From: JANQGG01 sp964642175
Lineage (GTDB): Bacteria > Bacteroidota > Chlorobiia > Chlorobiales > Chloroherpetonaceae
NCBI GenBank assembly: GCA_964642175.1
Contig: CAZXOK010000003.1
Coordinates: forward strand, 124,001 to 188,000
Direction of reading: 5' to 3'
Length of the DNA stretch: 64,000 nt
Position 1 is the first letter of the stretch. Each line of letters begins with the position of its first letter. Below the pieces are notes generated by a model. It saw only the letters and a program-made list of their open reading frames with translations, did no database searches and had not been told where the DNA came from. This document shows, piece after piece, positions 42,276 to 51,242 of this stretch. Both the position numbers and the translations under genes were made by a program.

Positions 42276-43853
42276 TTAGCTCATCGTGGGTTTTGCAGCG
42301 CGCAAAAGCGTCTTATTATTGTTTGTGTGTACATTGTCATTTTTCTCTATTTGCAGCAGCAATTCAAAATTGTATCGCTCATGAAAACGCTTTTTGCGTA
42401 ATGATTCGGTTGAAATCGAGGTGGTGCAAGGTAAATTGGCCTCGGAGTGATATTCCTGCCAGGGTGCATGCCCGGCAGGCGGTTCGGCAACAAACGCCAG
42501 ATTTTCGCCGGCCACTGCCACGGCAACCTGCTCGATAGTTTTTGCGCCTAATGTGATATGCAATGATTCATCCAATCGCGAAGTGGGGCACAGCACCAGG
42601 TCGCACCCGAGTTTTGCCGAAGCCATCGCAAATTCAGGGTGAATGAGTTCGTCGGTGAATGCCAGCGCCAGGCGGGTATGTTCAATATCTATCCATAAAG
42701 GAACTTGAGTGTCGGTTTGATCAGCGCCCAAGTACAATGTCATCTTTCCTGTAGCCTCAATAAATACGATGTTTAAATCACCTTTCGGTGAAGTTGTTCC
42801 AAAACAAAGGTTGAGTTTTTGCGATTTAGCCCATTCAACCATTTCATCCAAATTCAAAGAAACCTCATAGTTATATATAGGCATCAGGAGCAGGCGTGGA
42901 TTTTGGGTTGGTTTAAGTTTTTCTATAAATGCGCTTATGCTCTGAATGCTGAGTTCAGGCATAGAGGCTTTTGTAAATCCCAGCACATCTAGCGCGCCGG
43001 GTTTAGGCAGGTTGTAATACGCGGTTAAATCTGTGGCATAGCGCATATCCAGATAGATCGCGCTATAATTTTCTGGTCGGCGCGTGGCGAGCCAACCCGG
43101 CTGGCGGCGTTCGAGCTTGCCGTTTTTGAGCGGTAATTCAGCATAGAAAATGGCAGAATCCTGGCTTTTTTCAGAAAGCAGGGTTTCGCCGGTTGGAGAA
43201 AATACGCAGGTCGAAGCCTCATGGCACGACATCGTAAGATCTTCGCCACCTCGATTGGCCGCCGCTACGAACATATTGTTTTCAATGGCGCGCGATTTCC
43301 AAACCAATGCCGGATCGAGACTTAACGCCGGCCAGTTGGAAGGCACAACGAGCAAATCGGTGTTTTTTAATGCAGCAGCGCGCGGGATCAAACCAAAATA
43401 AGAATCCGAACAAATGGCTAGAGCTACGGTGCCCCACGGCGTAGAAAATGTGTTTTGTTGCGCGGCTTTTCCGGGGCAGGCCCACCGGGTTTCGGCGGTG
43501 ATTTTTCGATACAAACACAGCATTTCACCGGTTGGCGAAATGGCCATAGCCGAGTTATAAAAAATGGGCGTGGCACGCTCGTGCTCGGCAAATCCCACAA
43601 TCACATACACCCCATAGGTTTTGGCCAGTTTTTTAAGGGCCAACAGTGTTTCCCCTTCTCTCGACTCGGTATAGGCTGCAATATCTTCGCGCGAGCTGAA
43701 GCTGTAGCCCGATAAGGAAAGCTCCGGGGCAACAATAATATTCGCCCCCGATTCAGCGGCTTTTTGGGCATGGCTGAGCAGGGACTGGCGGTTATGGGCC
43801 AAGTCTTTATGCTTAATGCTGAGATGCAAAAATCCTAGTGTTAATCTGTCCAT
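42276..43853 (-). CDS. Tandem nitrilase-domain protein, second domain inactive
   Basis: A 525-residue protein with two nitrilase-superfamily domains. The first (about 1-275) has a complete Glu-Lys-Cys triad: E44 in VAPELSLSGYSF, K117 in LYRKITAETRW and C148 in LAICSDSYFGL. The second (about 295-500) keeps the fold pattern (LLLMPIYNYEVSL, LAFTDELIHPEFAMASAKLG, CDLVLCPTSRLDES) but has no Cys at the nucleophile position and no clear Lys or Glu, so it is probably a structural pseudo-domain. Single-domain members are about 260-300 residues. The start lies inside the end of cbiZ. It may hydrolyse an amide of a corrinoid or related molecule; inference from context. Confidence 0.85.
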   Translation of the reverse strand: MDRLTLGFLHLSIKHKDLAHNRQSLLSHAQKAAESGANIIVAPELSLSGYSFSSREDIAAYTESREGETLLALKKLAKTYGVYVIVGFAEHERATPIFYNSAMAISPTGEMLCLYRKITAETRWACPGKAAQQNTFSTPWGTVALAICSDSYFGLIPRAAALKNTDLLVVPSNWPALSLDPALVWKSRAIENNMFVAAANRGGEDLTMSCHEASTCVFSPTGETLLSEKSQDSAIFYAELPLKNGKLERRQPGWLATRRPENYSAIYLDMRYATDLTAYYNLPKPGALDVLGFTKASMPELSIQSISAFIEKLKPTQNPRLLLMPIYNYEVSLNLDEMVEWAKSQKLNLCFGTTSPKGDLNIVFIEATGKMTLYLGADQTDTQVPLWIDIEHTRLALAFTDELIHPEFAMASAKLGCDLVLCPTSRLDESLHITLGAKTIEQVAVAVAGENLAFVAEPPAGHAPWQEYHSEANLPCTTSISTESLRKKRFHERYNFELLLQIEKNDNVHTNNNKTLLRAAKPTMS

Positions 43854-44983
43854 TTTTCAGTGTATCCAAGTGCACAAGCGTTGTAAATAAAGTCTAAAAA
43901 TACATGGTGTTCTATGCCGGGCGTTTTTTGTGAAAGCTGTGCATAGTATGCCCCGATCCGGTCTGTTTTATGAGAAATCGCAGCGGTGAGACATGCAGCC
44001 TGCTGGGTGAAAATTTCTTTCATGCAAGAGCCGGGCAGAATTCCCCATACCATTTTATCACGAATATGAACCAATGCACACAGAGCTGCAACAGCCAGGG
44101 GATCGCGATCAAACCCGGTAAAATTCTTGAGAAAGATGTCTTTTTTTGCTTCGGGTAAATAATTGGCGATACCTTTTTGGAGTGATTCAGCGCTTGCGCC
44201 AAACCGCTCAAGGTGCCGTTTAATGGATCGCTGATTTTCCGGAGTAAGCGAATTTTGCAGAGCCAGGGTTTTGCGAATGGCGCTGGTTACACTTACCCCG
44301 ATCAGTTCGCCGAGCTTAGAATGGTTGCCGGAACTGGTGAGCGGCAGATTGCCGGTCAGCCGACAGGCCAGGGCAATCTGGTCGGTGCCGGTGCCGGTTG
44401 CCAGGCCGTCGGAGTAGCGCGAATTTACGCCAAGCTCTTGCAATACGGCTGTCTTGGCTTCGGTTGCCGTAATAATGGCACACACCATCGCGCCTTTCGA
44501 CACTTCCTGATTGATCAAAATCATCGTATTGATGGTACCATGAGGCTCACGGCCATTGGTGTGTAACGGCTCATACGTGCCGGCGTGTTCATACACCGAA
44601 GCCGGGTCGCCGGCTCTGCCTGCATTGGTTTCCACACCGCCGGTGGCAATGGCTACGACTTCCAAATCGCGAAACCGCTCGGTTTCTATGCAGGCATAAT
44701 TCATGTTGGCCGCCGTGCCCAGCGAAATGGTTCGCTCCGGCAACTCATGCGTTTTACAAAGCGACTCCAAATACACCCCGGGCGATGAGGTGATGGATTT
44801 TAGCGACTTGCGATGGTGCGCAGCCGGTTCGCACGATTGATGATTAAACATGCACTCAATATCGTTGTGCAGACCGCCATTGGCCCGGCAGGTCGAAATT
44901 ACCCGGTAAGGCGCCTTAAACCTGACGATCACAATTTTTTCGTTACGATGCACCTCGGCATCGCCATAAGTTCCTAAATGCAT
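43841..44983 (-). CDS. cbiZ: Adenosylcobinamide amidohydrolase
   Basis: CbiZ cleaves the aminopropanol amide of (adenosyl)cobinamide or pseudo-B12 to give cobyric acid for rebuilding. Family features are YRVISTCRANGGL, CMFNHQSCEPAAHH, ISLGTAANMNYAC, VVAIATGGVETNAGRAGDP, INQEVSKGAMVCAIITATEA and YSDGLATGTGTDQIALAC. The frame opens at 45016, but AGGATAGGAG just before the ATG at 44981-44983 (MHLGTYGDAEV) marks the start, giving 380 residues. That is longer than the about 220-residue core: a C-terminal part of roughly 150 residues (from TLALQNSLTPENQ) has no function I can name. It is the first gene of the coupled cassette ending in cobN copy 2. Confidence 0.88.
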   Translation of the reverse strand: MHLGTYGDAEVHRNEKIVIVRFKAPYRVISTCRANGGLHNDIECMFNHQSCEPAAHHRKSLKSITSSPGVYLESLCKTHELPERTISLGTAANMNYACIETERFRDLEVVAIATGGVETNAGRAGDPASVYEHAGTYEPLHTNGREPHGTINTMILINQEVSKGAMVCAIITATEAKTAVLQELGVNSRYSDGLATGTGTDQIALACRLTGNLPLTSSGNHSKLGELIGVSVTSAIRKTLALQNSLTPENQRSIKRHLERFGASAESLQKGIANYLPEAKKDIFLKNFTGFDRDPLAVAALCALVHIRDKMVWGILPGSCMKEIFTQQAACLTAAISHKTDRIGAYYAQLSQKTPGIEHHVFLDFIYNACALGYTEKWTD

Positions 44984-45019
44984 GTCGCTCCTATCCTTTC
45001 TTAGCCAAATCATCATGCG

Positions 45020-46303
45020 TTATTTCAATTTTTGGTAATACACCAGTTGATGATCGGGCAATAGTTCAGGATGAAAAATTTTGATTAAATCAGCTAAAAT
45101 TATGTGCGGCTCCACCATGCCGGTTTCCCAAAACCGGTTACGACCATTATTAAAGGTTGAAGCATTATTATTATAAACCTGTCCGGTTTGTACAGCTTTA
45201 AAAATATTATAGCGTTTATCCTGTCCGATTAAATCAGAAAGCTGGGTGGTTTCCCATTGGGGATTTACCCAGAAATCGGCATTCATACCAACATTGATGG
45301 CGACTTCCAGGCTGATGATATTTTCTTCATATTCGTTTTTGGGCTCAAGGATGTAATTAGCGCCGGCATCTAATAAATACTGCACATACCAGGCGCTGGA
45401 GCCGTGAGTTGTCCAGGCCCCTTTACGGTTATGCCCGACAATCACGCTGGGTTTATGTTGAAGATCAGAGGTTAATTTTAAGTAGTTTTCATAACGGACT
45501 TTAATGCTATCAAAATAGGCTTTGGCGCGTTCCTGTTCATGAAAGAATTCGCCAAAAAATTTGATCCATTCCAGTGTGCCAAGCGGATGGGCTTCTAATT
45601 GGGCGCAAATCAACCCGGGTTTAATACCCATTTGCCTGATTTTTTCATGCGTATCATAGCCTGTTCCGGAGGCATAAACAAACGCCATATCGGGCTTTAC
45701 ATTTACCAGCGTTTCCATATTCATGTTGCTACTCATGCCGAGCGAAGCCAGCGCGCCTTCATCAATCATGGCATGAACGCGCTCATTTCCAACGCGGTTT
45801 TTACCAGATACGCCCTGAAGGTCATGAAAATGGCCAAGAATATCAATTAAGGACACATGAAAACCGCTGGCGCAAGTGTAGGTTTTTATCGGGGTGCGAA
45901 CAAGCTCGTCGTATTCAACACCTTGGGGAACAGGGCTGTTTTTGGGGACTAATAAATATCTGAACCACAACCCTCGTTTGCGATGCGCTGGTTTTACAAT
46001 ATCTATAATTCGGCAGCCATTTTGAAGCCGGGTAATGGTGAATCGCTCGGCGTATTCCGGATGAAGTGTTTTGCCGGAAATAGGCGCAAGCGGCGCTGCA
46101 AAAATGTTTGGGATAACAGGACTAATAAAAAGTCCAAACACAAAACAGGACATGAGCAACGCCTTCAATTGCGCCAAACGATGTGGGTGTGACGGGTGTT
46201 TCAAAATCAGTTCAATTGTGTTTTCTCTGTTGAAATAGAGTATTTCGCGACATCGGTTTGGCAAACGCCGTAGCAAAAAGTTGAGCCACAGTTCGTGCCA
46301 CAT
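45020..46303 (-). CDS. Periplasmic binding protein, BtuF-like (second copy)
   Basis: Class III (helical-backbone) substrate-binding protein of the corrinoid/siderophore type. Visible are VEYDELVRTPIKTYTCASGF, PDMAFVYASGTGYDTHE, PLGTLEWIKFFGEFFHEQ and the C-terminal GMVEPHIILADLIKIFHPEL. It is a paralogue of BtuF at 51243. The frame opens at 46303, but the real start may be the TTG at codon 46 (MKALLMSCFVFGLFISPVIP...), which gives a proper signal peptide; the first 45 residues do not look like a secretory N-terminus. No lipobox. It follows btuB and precedes cbiZ by 36 bases. Confidence 0.82.
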   Translation of the reverse strand: MWHELWLNFLLRRLPNRCREILYFNRENTIELILKHPSHPHRLAQLKALLMSCFVFGLFISPVIPNIFAAPLAPISGKTLHPEYAERFTITRLQNGCRIIDIVKPAHRKRGLWFRYLLVPKNSPVPQGVEYDELVRTPIKTYTCASGFHVSLIDILGHFHDLQGVSGKNRVGNERVHAMIDEGALASLGMSSNMNMETLVNVKPDMAFVYASGTGYDTHEKIRQMGIKPGLICAQLEAHPLGTLEWIKFFGEFFHEQERAKAYFDSIKVRYENYLKLTSDLQHKPSVIVGHNRKGAWTTHGSSAWYVQYLLDAGANYILEPKNEYEENIISLEVAINVGMNADFWVNPQWETTQLSDLIGQDKRYNIFKAVQTGQVYNNNASTFNNGRNRFWETGMVEPHIILADLIKIFHPELLPDHQLVYYQKLK

Positions 46304-46443
46304 GGGTTTTTAAATAGTTTGCGTATGTGTTGAATCATAAAGTGTATTTCCATCGGTTCAAGGTTTTTAAACTTCTCCAAAGCCCTGCCAATTAACCATG
46401 GCTGTAAAAAGCAGGGCAGAAGAAGCGTCGGTTATCAAATGGT

Positions 46444-48795
46444 TTAGAAATTAACGGCATATCTTACACCCACCGAGCGACCCGGCATGTTGTAACCATC
46501 TTTTTCGGTATAGTTCTCATCCAACATATTTTTTGAGAACACTGAAATCCGGGTTGAGTGATTGATTTTAAAGGTCACATTTGCATCAAAAACCAGCGCT
46601 GCCGGATGTGTTAATTCCTGATCGTCCAGAGTTGGTCTAGCCTCCGGATAATAAGAGAACCAGTTGCGCTCATATCGCTCACCCATATAACGAGCAGTAA
46701 TTCTGGAGCTTATAAAATTGTAATCGTCGTATTCAATGCCAAAAGTGCCGCGATTTTTGCGAACATATTGAAGGTTGCTGGTTTGGCCGTCTTCTTCTTT
46801 TTCAGCTACCAATTGATGGGTGAAATTGGCAAATAAACGCAAAGAATAAGTAAAGTTTTTAAGCGCACCGAAATCGTAGGAGAGTTCAAACTCCAACCCC
46901 TGCAATTCGGCGTCATCTACATTTTCGTAAGTTCTGAAATTAGTTGTATCGGTGCCATTAATTTCAGTTTTCTGAACTTCTTCAATAAAATTATCCCAGG
47001 AGGTATTGAAGTAGGTAAAATCAGCCCGGAAACCACTGTTGGCATTAGAGTAAGTGAAACCGACATCAAATGTTACGCTGGATTGCGGATCCAGATCATT
47101 GTTTCCGCGTACATCTCTGCCGCGTGAGTCGATATAACGACCGGCTTTTTGATACGGGTTTGGTGTAACAAACGCTTTACCGGCACTGGTATGCAATTTT
47201 AAATCCGGAATAAACCGATATTGCGCGCTGATGCTGGGATTAAAGTTTGTGTATGTTTCGGCGTCTGTATTGAGGGTGGAGTTATCGAAAAACGGTGTTT
47301 CTTTTAATTTGTAGCTGGTAATATCTAACCGCCCGCCAATATTGCTTATAAGGCGGCTGTCAAAAAATGATAGGGAAACATCTGTGAATATTCCAAATGT
47401 CGAGAGGCTTTGATTGGGTCGGTAAGGCGCTTTTTCAGTGCTGTCGCTCGAGTAGCTGTGTGCTTCTACATCGGCCAGGTTATAATCCAGACCGGTGGTG
47501 ATGCGCTGATCACCCAAAGCCAAAATGTCTTGCAATTGGAACCCTAACCACTGGGTTTTTGATGTAGATGAAATGAAATCGATATCATCCTGATCATCAA
47601 AATATCGGTTTTCTTCCAGTGCCCAGTAAGGTTTGAATTTAAAGGTATGGGCACCTATAATCCCATCGAGGGTTACATCAATGGTTTGGCGTTCTACATT
47701 TTTCTGGCCGTGGCCATAAACCGCCCATACCGAACCGGGTGTGCGCACCCCATTGGCCTGATAGACTTCACCGCGGGTTTCAAGCCTTAGATTTTCTTTA
47801 AGTTCATACCCCAGGCGCAGGCTGGCCGAATTGGTGGAGTAACTGGTGTTGGCCATGGTTTCGATATCCTGCTCCAGCAACTCCGGTCCCGGATCCGAAA
47901 TTAAGGTGTTGCGCCCAATCTTGTAATCATCGTTGTGATTGTAGGTGCGGCCACCCAAATCAAAATCAAGTTTGTCAGTTAAAGAACCGCCTGCATTGAA
48001 TTTCCCATCCAGCGTACTAAAACTGCTATAGCTGAAATCGACGTTTCCGCGAATTTTACCTTTTGATTTTTTGGTGATAAAGTTGATCGTACCACCCATA
48101 GCTTGCGAGCCATACAGCGCCGAGCTGGGGCCTTTAATCACTTCCACACGCTCAATGGTGCTCATATCGATCGTAGCCAGGTTGGTAACACCTGCCGGAC
48201 GGCCATCAATCAGGTAGGTTACATATTGATCCAATCCAGAAAATTTAGGGGTGAATCCTCGAACCGACACACCGGCCAAAACGCCCGGATATTCAATAAT
48301 ATCCACACCAGACGTTTTCTTTAACAGTTCGGTGGCATCCTTTGGCGCCAGCGCCTCTATATCTTCGGAGGTAACAATTTCAATTTTCCGAGGAATATCT
48401 TTTAGCTTGCTTTGCGCACGCGAGGCTTGTACCACAATTTCATCGGTCATGTGGCTATTGGTATAAAGCTCAGCATTAATCACTGTTTTTTGATCAATAT
48501 GTTTCACTTCGCGGCGATACCCTAAATAGGTAATCACAAGCAATTTAGCATCCGTTGGCACAGAAAGGGCGTACTCACCTTTTTCATTGGTAATTGTACC
48601 CATTGAGGTGTTTTGCACACGAACAGTAGCGCCAACAAGTGGCTCGCTTGTTGTTGCACTTCGAATAACACCTGATATAATTCTTTCTTTTGCCATGGTG
48701 CTTAGTGGTAAAAGCAACATTAGACCCAATACAAAAAGTCCAATTCGATTGGGTGTATGCCGTAATAAAATTTTGTGTTTTAAGGTTTGCTTCAT
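46444..48795 (-). CDS. btuB: TonB-dependent vitamin B12 receptor
   Basis: A 783-residue outer-membrane receptor. After the signal peptide comes a carboxypeptidase-regulatory-like domain (about 38-115, VGATVRVQNTSMGTITNEKG), usual in FCB-group receptors. The plug domain follows (IPRKIEIVTSEDIEALAPKD, VSVRGFTPKFSG, VEVIKGPSSALYGSQAMGG), then the barrel ending in FSKNMLDENYTEKDGYNMPG and VRYAVNF. The identification as BtuB rests on its place downstream of a B12 riboswitch and btuFCD; sequence alone supports a TonB receptor. The 221-bp gap to btuD holds no second riboswitch. Confidence 0.88.
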   Translation of the reverse strand: MKQTLKHKILLRHTPNRIGLFVLGLMLLLPLSTMAKERIISGVIRSATTSEPLVGATVRVQNTSMGTITNEKGEYALSVPTDAKLLVITYLGYRREVKHIDQKTVINAELYTNSHMTDEIVVQASRAQSKLKDIPRKIEIVTSEDIEALAPKDATELLKKTSGVDIIEYPGVLAGVSVRGFTPKFSGLDQYVTYLIDGRPAGVTNLATIDMSTIERVEVIKGPSSALYGSQAMGGTINFITKKSKGKIRGNVDFSYSSFSTLDGKFNAGGSLTDKLDFDLGGRTYNHNDDYKIGRNTLISDPGPELLEQDIETMANTSYSTNSASLRLGYELKENLRLETRGEVYQANGVRTPGSVWAVYGHGQKNVERQTIDVTLDGIIGAHTFKFKPYWALEENRYFDDQDDIDFISSTSKTQWLGFQLQDILALGDQRITTGLDYNLADVEAHSYSSDSTEKAPYRPNQSLSTFGIFTDVSLSFFDSRLISNIGGRLDITSYKLKETPFFDNSTLNTDAETYTNFNPSISAQYRFIPDLKLHTSAGKAFVTPNPYQKAGRYIDSRGRDVRGNNDLDPQSSVTFDVGFTYSNANSGFRADFTYFNTSWDNFIEEVQKTEINGTDTTNFRTYENVDDAELQGLEFELSYDFGALKNFTYSLRLFANFTHQLVAEKEEDGQTSNLQYVRKNRGTFGIEYDDYNFISSRITARYMGERYERNWFSYYPEARPTLDDQELTHPAALVFDANVTFKINHSTRISVFSKNMLDENYTEKDGYNMPGRSVGVRYAVNF

Positions 48796-49016
48796 AGTTG
48801 TAACCCCTTTACTGATTTGATGAAATTTTCATTTGCATTTACACCATTTATGCCCAGAATTAGCTGTTTAAGCCTCTTTAATAAAGCTTGACCTATCGAG
48901 AGCAGTCGTATTTATTACAGGCTTTATGGTGCGCAAGGTGTTGTTTGTGAAGCCGGCTTTTAAAAGAACAAGCTGCTTAATGTTATGTTTGAATGAACAA
49001 TTGACTAGTCAAAAAT

Positions 49017-50090
49017 TTAATGTTGGGCTTGTACAGCCTCTATGAGCTCGTTAATGCTCACAAAATTCTTTTCGGTTTGCTCCGAATCTGCAAAATACCG
49101 CCAGGCATCTACGCCTAAATCGCAGTTGATTTCTACTCTAGGTAGAATGGTAACATCTTGAACTACTTTATATCCCATACGTTCAAGGGCGCGCTTGGTC
49201 CAAAGCGCCAAAGCGCCTTCACCAATCAGGCCAAATTCACCTTTGGTGTGATAGTGAATATGGAACGAGCCGGTATTGCGGTCGAATTTGAATCCGTGCC
49301 GGGCAAACGCTTCTTCAAACTTGCCGTTTAATATCAGCTCTTCGGGCATCCCCGACATAAGAGCGCTTTTGTACTTTTTCTCTTTTGATTTCAGGACTTG
49401 CATCAGCCAGATTTTATCGGCGGCTTGCAAGGCCAAATCCAGTTCATGGGTCGACATCAAAATGCTTTTGCCTTTTTCATGCGTGAGCTTTCTTAGCAGC
49501 CTGATGATTTCAATTCGATTCGGCAGATCCAAATGCGCAGTGGGTTCATCCAACAGGATAATTGAGGTATCCTGAGCCAGCGCCCGAGCGATCATCACCT
49601 TCTGGCGTTCGCCGTCGCTTAAGTCGCTGATATGCGCATTGGCAAACGGCGCGGTGCCGGTTATTTCAATGGCTTCGCGGACTATTTTTTCATCCTCCTC
49701 CGAGAGTTTGCCCATCCACCCGGTATAGGGCGAGCGGCCTAATGCCACCAAGGCATAGACAGAAAGATTACCGATACTCACACGATCGGTAAGTACTACG
49801 CTCAGGTTAAGGGCAATCTCTTTGGCTGAAAGTTTTTTAAGCGGTTTGCCAAGCAGTTCAACCCGACCGGAAAGCGGCGATTGAATGCCCGACATGGTGC
49901 GCATTAATGTGGATTTGCCAGAACCATTTGGCCCCAAAAGGCATACCAACTCACCCTGGTTTAACTTTAAATTCAATTCACTAGCTATTTCACTCTTGCG
50001 GCCATGACTCGTTTGCTCAAAAAATTTTGAATTTTTTTTCTGGTGATAGCCAATCGTAAGGTCTTTTATGTTTAATACATCTGTGGTCAT
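49017..50090 (-). CDS. btuD: Cobalamin ABC transporter ATP-binding protein, extended
   Basis: ABC ATPase of the FecE/BtuD type, 357 residues. Walker A is LLGPNGSGKST (about 51-61), the signature is ISDLSDGERQKVMIARAL and Walker B is IILLDEPTAHLD, with the switch histidine in ILMSTHELDLAL. The usual length is about 250-270; the last about 100 residues (from ELILNGKFEEAFARHGFKFD to the end) form an extra alpha/beta region of unknown role. It energises BtuC at the inner membrane. Start overlaps btuC by 4 bases. Confidence 0.9.
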   Translation of the reverse strand: MTTDVLNIKDLTIGYHQKKNSKFFEQTSHGRKSEIASELNLKLNQGELVCLLGPNGSGKSTLMRTMSGIQSPLSGRVELLGKPLKKLSAKEIALNLSVVLTDRVSIGNLSVYALVALGRSPYTGWMGKLSEEDEKIVREAIEITGTAPFANAHISDLSDGERQKVMIARALAQDTSIILLDEPTAHLDLPNRIEIIRLLRKLTHEKGKSILMSTHELDLALQAADKIWLMQVLKSKEKKYKSALMSGMPEELILNGKFEEAFARHGFKFDRNTGSFHIHYHTKGEFGLIGEGALALWTKRALERMGYKVVQDVTILPRVEINCDLGVDAWRYFADSEQTEKNFVSINELIEAVQAQH

Positions 50091-51235
50091 GAAAATGAAG
50101 CTTTAAGGTTACGGTTTTTCATAATTACCCAAATCACAATCGGCGAGCCGACCAAAGCCGTCACTGCATTGATAGGCAGCGTGGTTTGGCTGCCGGGCAG
50201 TTGGGCGATGATGTCGCAGATCAGCATCAAAAGCGCGCCCATGAGCGCCGAACTTGGAATTAAAAACCGGTGATCCGATGTATTCAGTAAGGAGCGGGTT
50301 AAATGAGGCACGGCAATCCCGATAAATCCAATCGGGCCGCAAAATCCGGTTACACTACCGGCCAGCAGACTGGTAGCTAAAATGACCGTTATTCTCAGGT
50401 AAGAGGTGCTCAGGCCCATGCTCCGGGCATAATTTTCACCCAAGAGCATCACATTAAGGGATTTTGAGGCGATCATCGATACAAACAATCCGGAAATCAC
50501 AACAACGCTAAGCAATACCAATTGATCTTCAATTACACCGCCCAGGCTTCCGAATGTCCAGATCAAATAATCCTGTATTTCTTCCGGTGAACTGAAGTAT
50601 TGCCAAACACTAATGAGTGAAATGGTTACGTTGCCCACCATGATACCCACGATCAGCAAAACAATGTTGTCTTTGATTTGCATGGAAATGCCCAAAATAA
50701 TCAGCAACACCAGCGCCGATCCCATGGTTGAAGCCAGAACGATCAGCCAACTGCCGCTTATCCCAAGTTGCTTGATGGCAAAGGCGTTGGTGGCCGCGCC
50801 GGAGGCCAGCATCACAATAGCCACGCCCAGGCTGGCTCCGGCAGTGATACCCAAAACCGACGGTCCGGCAAGCGGATTGCGAAACAAGGTTTGCATTTGA
50901 AGGCCGCCAACCGACAGCGCCGCGCCGGCAAGTATGGCCGTAAAACCTTTTGGCAGGCGAATGTATTCTATAATTTTTTGCCAGGCGATATTTTCATGCT
51001 CGTTGTGCCACAAAATTGTTATCACATCGCCGATAGGAATTTTTACAGAGCCCAGGGCCAGATCAAAAACAAAAAACACCACTACGGCCAGCGCCAGGGA
51101 AGCGATCAAGCTGAATTTTGGCGCCAATCTTGGCCACTCCTGAGATCCGGGATTTATCTCAGAATGATTTTTGGGGGTTAAAACATTGGGTTTTGATTGC
51201 TTTTCTGTCACTTCTTCTTGAACTGAATCGGGCAT
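50087..51235 (-). CDS. btuC: Cobalamin ABC transporter permease
   Basis: FecCD/BtuC-family integral membrane protein with about ten transmembrane helices. Features are LPKGFTAILAGAALSVGGLQ, QTLFRNPLAGPSVLGITAGA, FCGPIGFIGIAVPHLTRSLL and the C-terminal LPINAVTALVGSPIVIWVIM. I prefer the ATG at 51233-51235 (MPDSVQEEV), just after the btuF stop, over the frame opening at 51286, which would overlap btuF by 44 bases. An N-terminal cytoplasmic tail of about 40 polar residues precedes helix 1. It forms the BtuCD-F importer with its neighbours. Confidence 0.92.
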   Translation of the reverse strand: MPDSVQEEVTEKQSKPNVLTPKNHSEINPGSQEWPRLAPKFSLIASLALAVVVFFVFDLALGSVKIPIGDVITILWHNEHENIAWQKIIEYIRLPKGFTAILAGAALSVGGLQMQTLFRNPLAGPSVLGITAGASLGVAIVMLASGAATNAFAIKQLGISGSWLIVLASTMGSALVLLIILGISMQIKDNIVLLIVGIMVGNVTISLISVWQYFSSPEEIQDYLIWTFGSLGGVIEDQLVLLSVVVISGLFVSMIASKSLNVMLLGENYARSMGLSTSYLRITVILATSLLAGSVTGFCGPIGFIGIAVPHLTRSLLNTSDHRFLIPSSALMGALLMLICDIIAQLPGSQTTLPINAVTALVGSPIVIWVIMKNRNLKASFS

Positions 51236-51242
51236 TACTTCT

